From NCBI GenBank assembly GCA_964423095.1, contig CAYRDI010000004.1, positions 1 through 64,000 of the forward strand: DNA of 64,000 nucleotides, in the 5' to 3' direction. Below, one piece after another: positions 42,637 to 51,536 of the stretch. Origin of the DNA: Micavibrio_A sp964423095 (lineage in GTDB: Bacteria > Pseudomonadota > Alphaproteobacteria > Micavibrionales > Micavibrionaceae). The notes under the pieces are model-generated. The model was not told where the DNA came from and did no database searches. It saw only the letters and a list, made by a program, of their open reading frames with translations. The stretch's first letter is position 1; each line of letters starts with the position of its first letter. The position numbers and the translations under genes were made by a program.

Positions 42637-44352
42637 TTATTGTGTTGAAGAGCTACTCGTCGTGGAGGTGCCAGATGTCGAACTTCCACTGCCTGATTCT
42701 GCGTTAAGAACATTAACAGAAGATAAAGATTTATCGAATAGCAGGAGAACTTTTTGGTCACCGCTGCGGAATTCCACCGCGCTTGGACGCATTGATATTT
42801 CCCATAACACCCCACCGATCACCGTCTGCTCTCCATCGAAGACCACGCGGCTGCCACCCGGCCCCGAAACGATCGCGCGTTTGGGGGAATAGGATGTGAT
42901 GACGTAACCATCCAGAATGCCGCGCACGTCCACCTGTTGCGGGAATGTGCCGGCCACGGATACCGTTTCATCGCTGGCGGCCTTTGGTGTTTCTTTCGTT
43001 TTTGAAGAAGACGATTTTTTTGAACCCGTCTTTTTATCGGATGTTTCCTTTTTCACGGTGGCGGCAGAACCAGATTCGATCACCTCTTCACCGTCATCTT
43101 CGATGTCATCCAGCGTCAGGGGGCGAATGTTTTTCAAGATCGCCTCCGGCCCCGCAACAGGTGTCAAAAGAATCGCTTTTTTATCCTTATTCACCGCACG
43201 GGCTGCGCTGCCGCGCAACGGAATCACCAGAATGCCGCGTGCGCCTGTGTGTGAGATCTGCAAATCGTCCACCACGTTGCCTTCACGCACGGGATCCCAG
43301 GTCAGTGTCAACGGGCAGGCCTCCAGCGGCGTCAGGCGCGTGCCGGAGGCGCAGCCATCCCGTTCCGTGCGGATGCCGTTGTCTGAGTTCGCCATACGAA
43401 TATCGGTCAGCGTCAACGGCACATCGCCGGTATTGACCAAGGAGAGCGTGATCGACGCACTTTGCGAGACGCCGGAGCCGAAATCCACCTTGTCCATCGA
43501 AGACACCAGCAAGCCCTTGCCCGGAATGGCTTCGGGGAAGACCTGCGCCGTTTGCGCGTTTTCAGGTGTGTATGTGCCAGACAGATCGATCGTCGCAATC
43601 GCCGTTGCCCCCGTGTGGTGAACGATCAACGTCCCGGTCGAAGGCCCGCGCTGTTGCGGCGTCCATGTGACCGAGGCAACGCATGCCTCACCCGTGTTCA
43701 ATTCCTTGCAGTTTGAATCGATTTTAAAGCCGGACTGGTTGCCGGATTCCAGATCGATCGAATTGATCGAAATCGGCTTTGGCGTCTTGTTGCGCAAAAT
43801 CACAGCTTTCATCTGCGACCGGCTTTCGGACAAAGATCCAAATTCGACACTGGCCGGAATGGCTTCGATGTCGCCGCTCAAATCCGTAGCATTGTCGCCC
43901 GAACTGACCACATTCCCCTTGATGGTGGTGGTCAGCAATTTCGCGCGGCCATCGTGGCGCATCAACATTTCAATGCGGTAGTTCCCTTTTTGCAGGCCTT
44001 TGACCTGAACCGAAATGGCGCAGATTTCCCCCGGCGAAATCGCCGCCGATGCGCACTGGTTTTCGCCGATTGAGGCGGAAATGTTCGAAGACGGGTAAAG
44101 ATTGATGACGCCTGTGGTAATGGGTTTGCTGTCTTCGTTTTTGAACAGAACCACCACCTGCGCCGACGATCCCAGCGCGACATCGCCGGCGTCAACCTTG
44201 TCGTTCACAGGCTTTAAATCACCGGCCTTACCGTTTTGCACGCGTGATCCCGGATCATCGAACGCCGATTGGGCATACCCCGAAGACGCACCGGCAACCA
44301 AAGCGGAAATCAGGAAAGAAGCGACGATGATGATGCGGACAATTCTGGACAT
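42637..44352 (-). CDS. Exported protein with three Ig-like repeats and a PilP/GspC-like C-terminal domain
   Basis: 571 residues from the ATG at 44352; a longer frame begins at 44406 without a ribosome site. A signal peptide (IVRIIIVASFLISALVAGAS) is followed by three repeats of about 100 residues. Each has a beta-sandwich pattern and one Cys pair (for example FGSGVSQSASITLSLVNTGD ... LTPLEACPLTLTWDP), like ASH/choice-of-anchor D domains. A Lys/Ser linker (KKTGSKKSSSSKTKE) leads to about 100 residues (VRGILDGYVITSYSPKRAIV ... GGVLWEISMRPSAVEF) that resemble the homology region of PilP or GspC. Between secretin and ATPase genes this would be the inner-to-outer membrane connector. The C-terminal call is inference. 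Confidence 0.6.
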   Translation of the reverse strand: MSRIVRIIIVASFLISALVAGASSGYAQSAFDDPGSRVQNGKAGDLKPVNDKVDAGDVALGSSAQVVVLFKNEDSKPITTGVINLYPSSNISASIGENQCASAAISPGEICAISVQVKGLQKGNYRIEMLMRHDGRAKLLTTTIKGNVVSSGDNATDLSGDIEAIPASVEFGSLSESRSQMKAVILRNKTPKPISINSIDLESGNQSGFKIDSNCKELNTGEACVASVTWTPQQRGPSTGTLIVHHTGATAIATIDLSGTYTPENAQTAQVFPEAIPGKGLLVSSMDKVDFGSGVSQSASITLSLVNTGDVPLTLTDIRMANSDNGIRTERDGCASGTRLTPLEACPLTLTWDPVREGNVVDDLQISHTGARGILVIPLRGSAARAVNKDKKAILLTPVAGPEAILKNIRPLTLDDIEDDGEEVIESGSAATVKKETSDKKTGSKKSSSSKTKETPKAASDETVSVAGTFPQQVDVRGILDGYVITSYSPKRAIVSGPGGSRVVFDGEQTVIGGVLWEISMRPSAVEFRSGDQKVLLLFDKSLSSVNVLNAESGSGSSTSGTSTTSSSSTQ

Positions 44353-44454
44353 ATCGTTCTTAAATTTTGGATCCGTAATTCCACGAGACACAGGAACGTC
44401 TCTCATGAATCAGAGAATTTTTAAGAGTCTAACATGAAAATGAAGGGGGGATAC

Positions 44455-44470
44455 AATAACTTACGTTATT
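44455..44470 (-). promoter_or_regulatory. Hairpin between the secretin and Ig-repeat genes
   Basis: AATAAC-gtaa-GTTATT on the minus strand, a six-base-pair stem with a four-base loop in the 144-base spacer. No T run follows, so it is not a normal terminator. A new transcript could start in this spacer, but no clear promoter was found. Confidence 0.35.
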
Positions 44471-44496
44471 CACAGATTTATACACGCCCGCTTTTC

Positions 44497-46482
44497 CTAA
44501 CGGGGCATATAGTAATCATAGGTTTCATAAGGCGATGCACCGGGGGTCGCGGGAGGCGTTGTGGCGGGAACCGTGGACGATGACAGAGAATCCGACGCCT
44601 GACCACCATAAACGGGTGCAGGTGCGACCGAAGGTTCCATCGATGTGTCACGGGACACAAAGCCACCGGCGCGGCGGAATCGCGAAACATCCACGGACGG
44701 GGTTGGTGCCGGCGCAGACGCCGTCGTATCAAGCAGCGGGAGCGGCGCAGGTGTCACCGGTTCAGGGGCGATAGCCACAGGCGCAGGCGTAGCCGCGACG
44801 GGAGCAGCACTTTCCCACGATGGTGTGACCGCAGGAGCCGCTGCTGGCTCCGGTGCCAATGTCACAGGCGGCGCGGGCGCAACGGGCGTTACAGGTGCCA
44901 CCGCCTTTTCGGCCGGGTAAATATTCTTTGGCGCGGGGGCCTCCGGCACGTCTTCTTTGGAAATCTGCGCATTCACCTTTTCCGCATCGATATGCTTCGT
45001 CATGGCATAATCAAGATAACGCGGATCATGCGGGGATGTGTAAACCACGACACGCGGACGGAGCAGCACCACCAGTTCCAGATTTTGCGTCTGCGCCGTG
45101 CGGGAATCCGGAATAATCGGTTTCATTGCGCCCAAACCGCGGGAATCGAAATTGTCGTTTTCGCGTTTCAGACCGGCGATCAGGACGGAGTCACCCGGAC
45201 GGACGCGAATCTGCGTGGAAAGCTGGCGCTCTGACGTTTGCGGCAACTGGATGGTCGTGCTGCCGCCCGTATCGCCCGTATCGGTAAAGGCAAAATCATC
45301 GATCTGTTTGACATCCGTCAGTTCAATATCGACATTTGCATAGACCGTGGATTTATCCCACGTGCTGTTGATGGTCAGTGTAAAGCCCGTGTCCACCGAA
45401 TCCGTGCTGACCGATGTTGTTGATTGCCCCTGATCCAGCGTGGTGGCGATTTGCGAGACATAGTTTTGCGTATCGGCGACGCGCAATTCCGCTTCCGCGC
45501 CTGATAGAACCGTAATCTGCGGTTGCGAAATCGTCTTCACCGCCCCGAATTGCGAAAGGAATTTGATCAGATCCCCCGACGTGCCGTCGAACTGCCCCGA
45601 AACGGTGGGAAGACCAATGCTGACCGGTTTCAGGAAGTCCGCGCCAACGCCGCCCGTCACACTGACGCCCGTATTGTATTTTCCGAATGTCGCAAGTTGC
45701 GTCCAGTCAATCCCGGTGGAATTGCCGGAGTTCAAGGAGACTTCCCAGATATAGGTTTCAAACACGATCATTGCCGTGTTCGCGCGAAGACGCTGGAAAT
45801 AACGGGATGCAACATCCGCCGTACGCTGCGTGGCACTGTAAACGATTGTGCGCGTGGTGGGATCGACAATCGGTTCCGATGTCGTCGTGGTCGCCGCACT
45901 GCCGCTCGATGATTTGTCCCCGTCCAGAATGGCGGCAAGGCCGGCGGCCACATCGTCCATATAGGTTTTGTCGTCCTTGGCACCGATCGGCGGGAGAGTC
46001 ACGGTGAAGGTCTGGGTATCTTTCACCACAACCGTGCCGTCTTCATAGGAGCAATACAGGTTGGCGAGCGAGCAGACCTCATGCACCACCTTGCCCAGAT
46101 CGCCGCGCAGGTTGGCCACCGTGATCCGGCGGGTCAACCCTTCTTGCGTCTGGAACGCCAAGGAAATGTCATAGTCCGCCAAAATCAATTGCAACGCACC
46201 GGCCAGCGTTTCCCCGCGCAGTTCGAAGGGGCCGACCATTTCATGCGGAAAATCATCATCGGCGGCCACTTCGGGCACCAGCACATCTTCGCCCAGTGGC
46301 AGATACATGACGCTGTCGGGGCGTTCATTGATGGCCTGCTTGCGCGAATCGGCCAATGTCGGGGCGGGAATATTCACATTGCGCGCATCCGGAACGCCGA
46401 CCATGGCGCAACCCGATGTGAAGACCATCGCCGCAACAGCAACAGCATTCAACGTCCATCCGAAATATCCTGCGCGTTTCAT
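44497..46482 (-). CDS. Outer-membrane secretin lipoprotein (PilN/PulD family, type IVb pilus-like)
   Basis: Forms the gated outer-membrane ring through which the fibre or substrate passes. 661 residues. A lipoprotein signal ends in TSGC (Cys25 from this start). An STN-like domain follows (PFELRGETLAGALQLILADYDISLAF, cited in part), then N domains with RTIVYSATQRTADVASRYFQ, and the secretin core ends in QIRVRPGDSVLIAGLKREND. The last 150 residues are a Pro/Ala/Thr-rich tail, unusual in length. A lipidated secretin with one STN-like domain is typical of the IncI PilN/TcpC branch. A GTG one codon earlier is an alternative start. Confidence 0.9.
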   Translation of the reverse strand: MKRAGYFGWTLNAVAVAAMVFTSGCAMVGVPDARNVNIPAPTLADSRKQAINERPDSVMYLPLGEDVLVPEVAADDDFPHEMVGPFELRGETLAGALQLILADYDISLAFQTQEGLTRRITVANLRGDLGKVVHEVCSLANLYCSYEDGTVVVKDTQTFTVTLPPIGAKDDKTYMDDVAAGLAAILDGDKSSSGSAATTTTSEPIVDPTTRTIVYSATQRTADVASRYFQRLRANTAMIVFETYIWEVSLNSGNSTGIDWTQLATFGKYNTGVSVTGGVGADFLKPVSIGLPTVSGQFDGTSGDLIKFLSQFGAVKTISQPQITVLSGAEAELRVADTQNYVSQIATTLDQGQSTTSVSTDSVDTGFTLTINSTWDKSTVYANVDIELTDVKQIDDFAFTDTGDTGGSTTIQLPQTSERQLSTQIRVRPGDSVLIAGLKRENDNFDSRGLGAMKPIIPDSRTAQTQNLELVVLLRPRVVVYTSPHDPRYLDYAMTKHIDAEKVNAQISKEDVPEAPAPKNIYPAEKAVAPVTPVAPAPPVTLAPEPAAAPAVTPSWESAAPVAATPAPVAIAPEPVTPAPLPLLDTTASAPAPTPSVDVSRFRRAGGFVSRDTSMEPSVAPAPVYGGQASDSLSSSTVPATTPPATPGASPYETYDYYMPR

Positions 46483-46492
46483 CACCGGTTTT

Positions 46493-46894
46493 TCAGCCTT
46501 TTCTCCTTGCGGCCTCGATCGTACGAGTTACCGTTTTGACGAGCCGTTCTTTTTGCACCGGCTTAATCATAACGGCACCAACACCCCACGTTCCTGCTTT
46601 TTCGAGCAAGTCGGGATTGCTGTCCCCGGTCACAAGAATAACGGGTGTATCCATATCCATACCACGGATACTCCTGATAAATTCAAATCCATCCACAGGT
46701 TCCATCCGCACATCGACAATCGCGAGCGAAACCGGCTCATGCTTCAAATGCTGTTTTTTGATGAAATCAAGGGCGTGATCCCCCTGGGATGCTTCGATAA
46801 TTTCGGCACCGGTTTCGGCCAGATACCGCACAATCTGCATCCGCACGAAATCATTGTCTTCAACGACAAGAATAATATTTTTTTGGTCAGACAT
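46493..46894 (-). CDS. Single-domain response regulator (CheY-like)
   Basis: 133 residues, a receiver domain only. The acidic pair is in ILVVEDNDFVRM, the phospho-acceptor Asp in LAIVDVRMEPVDGFEFI, the Thr in VILVTGDSN and the Lys in VMIKPVQKERL. The ATG at 46894 follows CGGAG by four bases and is preferred to a longer frame. It is the first gene of the pilus operon, seven bases before the secretin frame, and may receive phosphate from the hybrid kinase at 33328-35583. It has no output domain and so must act by protein contact. Confidence 0.92.
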   Translation of the reverse strand: MSDQKNIILVVEDNDFVRMQIVRYLAETGAEIIEASQGDHALDFIKKQHLKHEPVSLAIVDVRMEPVDGFEFIRSIRGMDMDTPVILVTGDSNPDLLEKAGTWGVGAVMIKPVQKERLVKTVTRTIEAARRKG

Positions 46895-46952
46895 CGCTCC
46901 GGACGGAACCTTTTCGGCAGGGCTATCGTGAATCACTTCCACAAACCGTAGA

Positions 46953-47002
46953 GGAAGGATTTTGAATAATCAATCCTTCCTTGCGGCCTTTCCACGGAAA
47001 GG
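46953..47002. promoter_or_regulatory. Two dyads in the divergent region of the pilus operon and prepilin peptidase
   Basis: GGAAGGATT/AATCCTTCC (46953-46980, ten-base loop) and CCTTTCC-ac-GGAAAGG (46987-47002) are both perfect and share the core GGAAxG. They occupy most of the 118 bases between the two divergent genes, where promoters must lie, and could be operator sites or RNA hairpins. Confidence 0.5.
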
Positions 47003-47012
47003 ATTATGATGG

Positions 47013-47576
47013 GTGCAACGATCGTTTTCCAATTTCCGGTTTCATACACCCATGTTCGATGTTCTTGCCCTTGCCTGCCTTGCGATTGCGGTGCTTTTGC
47101 TGATCGCGCTGTCCGTCATCGATTTAAAACACTGGATTCTTCCCGATGAATTGAATCTGGCTCTCGGCATTACGGGGATTCTGTTTCATTTTTTTGCGAC
47201 ATACCGTTTTTTCGGGATTGAACAAATCCTGATGGGTGCGGCGGCGGGCGCGGGACTTTTGTATGCCATACGTTTTGTCGCCAACCGGTATTACGGCCGC
47301 GATACGCTGGGGCTTGGCGATGTAAAATTGTTGGGGGCCGCGGGGTTATGGCTCGGCCTTGACGGAACGCTTCAGGCCATCACCATCGGCGCCTTTGCCG
47401 GCATGCTGCACGGGCTGGCCTATGCCGCCTACCTTGCCATCAAAACCAAAACAAAACCGAACCTTTCCGGGTTGTCCATTCCTGCTGGCCCCGGTTTTGC
47501 CGTGGGAATTGTGGCCGCGGGCTTTATCCTTTTTCACCAATATGCACTGGATGTGATGCATGATCTCTTCACTTGA
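47013..47576 (+). CDS. Prepilin peptidase, A24 domain only
   Basis: Inner-membrane aspartic protease that removes prepilin leaders. 187 residues, about six helices. The catalytic aspartates are in VIDLKHWILPDELN (Asp37) and in the GxGD motif LGLGDVKLLGAAG (Asp103). The N-terminal methyltransferase domain of PilD is missing, as in archaeal and type IVb enzymes. The start is taken as GTG with AAAGGA before it; ATG at 47052 is an alternative. It is divergent from the pilus operon and is the obvious processing enzyme for the three pilin-like proteins. Confidence 0.88.
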   Translation: MQRSFSNFRFHTPMFDVLALACLAIAVLLLIALSVIDLKHWILPDELNLALGITGILFHFFATYRFFGIEQILMGAAAGAGLLYAIRFVANRYYGRDTLGLGDVKLLGAAGLWLGLDGTLQAITIGAFAGMLHGLAYAAYLAIKTKTKPNLSGLSIPAGPGFAVGIVAAGFILFHQYALDVMHDLFT

Positions 47577-48774
47577 AGGCCTTCGGATTCTTGATCTTTC
47601 CCGCGTTCTTGCCGGCCCCGTCTGCACACAGATGCTGGGCGATCTCGGTGCGGACATCATCAAGATCGAAAGACCCGGCGAAGGTGATGACACGCGCAAC
47701 TGGGGCCCACCCTATTTAAAAGACAAGGACGATAACGATACGAACGAAAGCGCCTATTACCTGTCCGCCAACCGCAACAAAAAATCGGTGACGGTGGACA
47801 TCTCGAAGCCTGAAGGACAGGCGATTATCCACGCGCTGGCCGCGAAATCGGATGTTCTGATCCACAATTTCAAGGTCGGCGGGCTGGACAAATACGGCCT
47901 GGGATTCGCGGACATGCATGAAAAACATCCGCACCTTATATACACGGCGATTTCGGGTTTCGGACAGAACGGGCCGCTGGCAAGCGAACCCGGCTATGAT
48001 CTGATGGCACAGGCAATGGGCGGGATGATGGCGCATACCGGCGCGCCGGACGGCGAACCGACCAAGGCCGGTGTTGCACTGGTGGACGTCATGACCGGTC
48101 TTCATGCGGCAATCGGCACGCTCGCCGCCCTGCACGCAAGGGAAAAAACGGGCAAAGGTCAGTTGGTGGATGTCGCTCTGCTGGATGTCTGCCTTTCGTC
48201 CATGACCAACCTAGCGCAATATTATCTAACCTCCGGACAGGTCCCCAAAAGGCAGGGGAATGCCCATGCGTCCATCGTCCCCTATCAGGCGTTCGAGGCC
48301 AAAGACGGCCATATGGTGGTTGCCGTCGGCAACGACCACCAGTTCCGCGTTTTTGTAACGGCCCTCGGACAATCAGCATGGGCCGACGATGCGCGGTTTT
48401 CCCACAACAATGCCCGCGTGAAAAACCGCGACGTGCTGGTGCCTATGATCGCGGATGTTCTGGCCACCAAAAATGTGGAGGACTGGGTGGCGATGTTCCG
48501 CGACATCAATATTCCCGCCGCCGCCGTCAACAATGTCAAAGATGTCTTCGCGCTGGATCAGGTTCAGGCCCGCGGGATGGAAATCGAAATGCCGCACCCG
48601 TTGAGCCCTGCGCCCATCCATCTGGTCGGCAGTCCGTTCCATTTATCGGATACGCCCGTGTCCTACCGCCTGCCCCCGCCCGTGATGGGCCAGCACACGG
48701 AGGAGGTTTTATCCACCGTTCTGGGGCTTTCGGCGGAAGAATTAGGACGTCTAAAGGCCTCCAACATCATATAA
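47560..48774 (+). CDS. CoA-transferase family III (CaiB/BaiF)
   Basis: Transfers CoA between carboxylic acids. 404 residues. LEGLRILDLSRVLAGPVCTQMLGDLGADIIKIE (cited in part) is the family start; DTRNWGPPYL, YYLSANRNKKSVTVD, HNFKVGGLDKYGLGF and TAISGFGQNGP follow. The catalytic Asp is expected in KAGVALVDVMTGLHAA. The acyl substrate cannot be told from sequence. The ATG lies 17 bases inside the prepilin peptidase gene, so the two are probably cotranscribed, although no common function is apparent. Confidence 0.9.
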   Translation: MISSLEGLRILDLSRVLAGPVCTQMLGDLGADIIKIERPGEGDDTRNWGPPYLKDKDDNDTNESAYYLSANRNKKSVTVDISKPEGQAIIHALAAKSDVLIHNFKVGGLDKYGLGFADMHEKHPHLIYTAISGFGQNGPLASEPGYDLMAQAMGGMMAHTGAPDGEPTKAGVALVDVMTGLHAAIGTLAALHAREKTGKGQLVDVALLDVCLSSMTNLAQYYLTSGQVPKRQGNAHASIVPYQAFEAKDGHMVVAVGNDHQFRVFVTALGQSAWADDARFSHNNARVKNRDVLVPMIADVLATKNVEDWVAMFRDINIPAAAVNNVKDVFALDQVQARGMEIEMPHPLSPAPIHLVGSPFHLSDTPVSYRLPPPVMGQHTEEVLSTVLGLSAEELGRLKASNII

Positions 48775-48818
48775 CGGGCTGGACACGCCCCGCATCCGGC
48801 TGTAATCATGCGGTTTTG

Positions 48819-49799
48819 ATGAACACAGACTCCGCCCCCCAAAAAGAATTCGAAAAGGTCGACCGTTCGGCCTTTCGTCACAATGACCTGATCGGTATCG
48901 AAGACCTGAACAATGAAGAGATCGGGATTGCCCTCGATCTGGCCGATTATTACGCAGACAGGCTGGGGGACCGCACCTTCAAGCCCGGCATTCTGAACAA
49001 CGCCATCGTCCTCACCCTCTTCTTCGAAGATTCCACGCGCACGCGCGTGTCCTTTGAAATGGCGGCCAAACGGCTCGGTGCCGATGTCGTGAACATGGAC
49101 ATCCGTACATCCAGCATGAACAAGGGCGAAACGCTGACCGATACAATCAAAACTTTGGTCGCGGGCGTTGACCCCGATGCCATCGTCGTCCGCCATTCCG
49201 AATACAACGCGCCGCGTTTTATTGCGAACCTCGTCGATTGCCCCGTGATCAATGCGGGCGATAGCTGGCGCGAACATCCGACACAAGCCATTCTCGATGC
49301 GCTGACCATCCGCCGCCATTTTGGAAAGATCGAAGGGCTTCGTGTTGCCATCTGCGGCGATATCGCGCATTCCCGCGTGGCGAACTCAGATATGATCCTT
49401 CTGACCAAAATGGGCGCGGAGGTTCATGTCGTGGCCCCGCCCGCGCTAAAACCCGAAAAATTCCCGGTTCATGGCATCAAGGCGTTCGATAATATGAAGG
49501 ACGGATTGAAGGATTGCGATGTCGTCATGATGCTGCGCAATCAAAAGGAACGGATGAAGGCGGGATTGATTGAATCTGAGGATGCGTTCTTCCGCGATTA
49601 CGGCTTAACATACGACAAGCTGGCCTACGCCAAACCCCATGCGGTTGTCATGCACCCCGGGCCCATGAACCGCGGTGTCGAAATCGATGGCGATGTGGCG
49701 GATGATGAAAAAGTTTCGCTCATCCTCAAACAGGTCAAAAACGGCGTCCCCGCCCGCATGGCGGTGATGGATTTGTTGCTGAAAGAAAGATTGAAATAG
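48819..49799 (+). CDS. pyrB: Aspartate carbamoyltransferase catalytic subunit
   Basis: Makes carbamoyl aspartate, the first committed step of pyrimidine synthesis. 326 residues from the ATG at 48819; the frame is open further upstream through the CoA-transferase gene, without meaning. LFFEDSTRTRVSFEMAAKRLG (first part) binds carbamoyl phosphate, VVRHSEYNAPRF, INAGDSWREHPTQAILDALT and MHPGPMNRGVEI complete the signature. In many Alphaproteobacteria pyrC follows; here plsY comes directly after. Confidence 0.96.
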   Translation: MNTDSAPQKEFEKVDRSAFRHNDLIGIEDLNNEEIGIALDLADYYADRLGDRTFKPGILNNAIVLTLFFEDSTRTRVSFEMAAKRLGADVVNMDIRTSSMNKGETLTDTIKTLVAGVDPDAIVVRHSEYNAPRFIANLVDCPVINAGDSWREHPTQAILDALTIRRHFGKIEGLRVAICGDIAHSRVANSDMILLTKMGAEVHVVAPPALKPEKFPVHGIKAFDNMKDGLKDCDVVMMLRNQKERMKAGLIESEDAFFRDYGLTYDKLAYAKPHAVVMHPGPMNRGVEIDGDVADDEKVSLILKQVKNGVPARMAVMDLLLKERLK

Positions 49800-49802
49800 C
49801 GG

Positions 49803-50393
49803 ATGGAATATTTCATCGCGGCGATTGGCGGGTATTTGTTGGGGGCAATCCCGTTCGGATTGGTTTTGACCCGCGCGTTCGGGTATGGCGATATTCGCAC
49901 CATCGGATCTGGCAATATCGGCGCGACGAATGTCTTACGCACGGGCAACAAAGCACTCGCGCTCGCCACGCTTGTCCTCGATTCTTTCAAGGGCGGAATC
50001 GCGGTTTATCTGGCCTGGCATTTCTATGATTTCAATGCGGCAATGTTCGCGGGCTTCTTCGCCCTGCTCGGCCATCTGTTTCCCGTCTGGTTGAAATTCA
50101 AGGGTGGTAAAGGTGTTGCCACAACGCTCGGCACCTTACTTGCGCTCAAACCCATCATCGGGATCGCTGCCTGTGGAATATGGCTTTTGACCGCCGTCAT
50201 CACACGCTATTCGTCCCTTTCCGCGCTGGTGGCGATTGCCGCGACGCCTTTCATCGCCCAATCCCTGTACCACAATACCAATCTCACCGGCCTTTGCGGT
50301 GTGATCGCCACACTGGTTTTCTTTAAACACCGTGCGAATATCCAGCGTTTGGTGAAGGGTGAAGAGCCAAAGATCGGGCAAAAGAAGTCATGA
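49803..50393 (+). CDS. plsY: Glycerol-3-phosphate acyltransferase PlsY
   Basis: Membrane enzyme that acylates glycerol 3-phosphate from acyl phosphate, the first step of phospholipid synthesis. 196 residues, seven helices. The three family motifs are seen: GSGNIGATNVLRTG, FKGGKGVATTLG and, weakly, the third near TRYSSLSALVAI. It starts three bases after pyrB and overlaps dprA by four bases. Confidence 0.95.
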   Translation: MEYFIAAIGGYLLGAIPFGLVLTRAFGYGDIRTIGSGNIGATNVLRTGNKALALATLVLDSFKGGIAVYLAWHFYDFNAAMFAGFFALLGHLFPVWLKFKGGKGVATTLGTLLALKPIIGIAACGIWLLTAVITRYSSLSALVAIAATPFIAQSLYHNTNLTGLCGVIATLVFFKHRANIQRLVKGEEPKIGQKKS

Positions 50394-51523
50394 TGTTTGC
50401 GCAAGACCGCACCGCCGCGCCGCTCTCCGATAACGAAAAAATTGCGTGGCTGCGTCTGATCCGCACCGAAAATGTCGGCCCCATCACCTTTTACAATCTG
50501 ATCGATAGTTTCGGGTCTGCAAGCAAGGCGATCGAGGCCCTCCCCACCCTGTCCCGTAAAGGCGGGCGGTTAAAAGATTTGAAAGTGTTCGATACGGGCG
50601 CGGCCATTTCCGAAATGGAATCCTTACAAAAACGCGGCGGAAAAATGCTGTTCGCCGCCGATGCTCTATACCCGCTTGCACTTGCCGCGATTGACGATGC
50701 ACCGCCGGTTTTGAGCATCCTTGGCAATCCAAAACTATTGAACCTTCCCGCCATCGGCATGGTGGGGGCGCGCAATGCTTCGTTGAACGGGTGCAAATTT
50801 GCCGAAAAAATCGCGCGCGATCTTGGCGCGGGCGGACAGATGGTTGTCTCCGGTCTTGCCCGCGGGATTGATACCGCCGCGCACAAAGGCGCGCTGGAAA
50901 CCGGTACCATTGCCGCCGTGGCCGGCGGAATCGATGTGATCTACCCGCCGGAAAACAAATCCTTGTATGAAAGAATGGCGGATGAAGGATGCATCGTCGC
51001 CGAAAGCCCGCTGTCCATGGAGCCGCTCGCGCGGCATTTCCCCAAACGCAACCGGATCATTTCCGGCCTGTCTTCGGGCGTGATCGTTGTGGAGGCGACA
51101 TTGAAATCGGGTTCCCTCATCACCGCGCGCATGGCCGCAGAACAGGGGCGCGATGTGTATGCCGTGCCCGGCCACCCGTTCGATCCGCGCGCGGCCGGCC
51201 CAAACAAATTGTTACAGGACGGCGCGACGCTCGTCCTCTCCGCCGCCGACATCCTGTCCAACATCGCGCAATTTTCGGGCACCCGCCCCGGGCTCCGCGA
51301 GGCCGCCCAATCCGTATGGGCACCCGCCGATTTGTCCGAAAACGATGCCGAAACCGTACGCACAATCATTTTACAGAACATATCCTCCATGCCCGTGACA
51401 GTTGACGAACTGGTCAGAAACTGTCATTTGACAATCCCGGCCGTGCAGACGATTTTGCTGGAACTGGAACTTGCCGGACGTATCCAGCGACTACCCGGAA
51501 GCCGGATTGTTCTGATAAATTAA
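50390..51523 (+). CDS. dprA: DNA-processing protein DprA
   Basis: Loads RecA on incoming single-stranded DNA in natural transformation; also kept in species not known to be competent. 377 residues: an N-terminal helical domain (KIAWLRLIRTENVGPITFYN), a Rossmann-like core with AIGMVGARNASLNGCKFAEK, VVSGLARGIDTAAHKGAL, PPENKSLYERM and RNRIISGLSSGVIVVEA, and a C-terminal winged-helix domain (VTVDELVRNCHLTIPAVQTIL, cited in part). Together with a pilus locus in the same window this leaves DNA uptake possible, but no ComEA or ComEC is seen. Confidence 0.95.
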   Translation: MMFAQDRTAAPLSDNEKIAWLRLIRTENVGPITFYNLIDSFGSASKAIEALPTLSRKGGRLKDLKVFDTGAAISEMESLQKRGGKMLFAADALYPLALAAIDDAPPVLSILGNPKLLNLPAIGMVGARNASLNGCKFAEKIARDLGAGGQMVVSGLARGIDTAAHKGALETGTIAAVAGGIDVIYPPENKSLYERMADEGCIVAESPLSMEPLARHFPKRNRIISGLSSGVIVVEATLKSGSLITARMAAEQGRDVYAVPGHPFDPRAAGPNKLLQDGATLVLSAADILSNIAQFSGTRPGLREAAQSVWAPADLSENDAETVRTIILQNISSMPVTVDELVRNCHLTIPAVQTILLELELAGRIQRLPGSRIVLIN

Positions 51524-51536
51524 GGACTTAATACAT

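Noticed and set aside
48378..48818. Upstream extension of the pyrB frame
   Set aside because: It lies inside the CoA-transferase gene in another frame; the PyrB family starts at the ATG at 48819.
50390..51523. dprA plus pilus locus as a natural competence system
   Set aside because: dprA belongs to the conserved plsY-dprA-topA block, and no ComEA, ComEC or ComF is present, so competence is not supported by the window.
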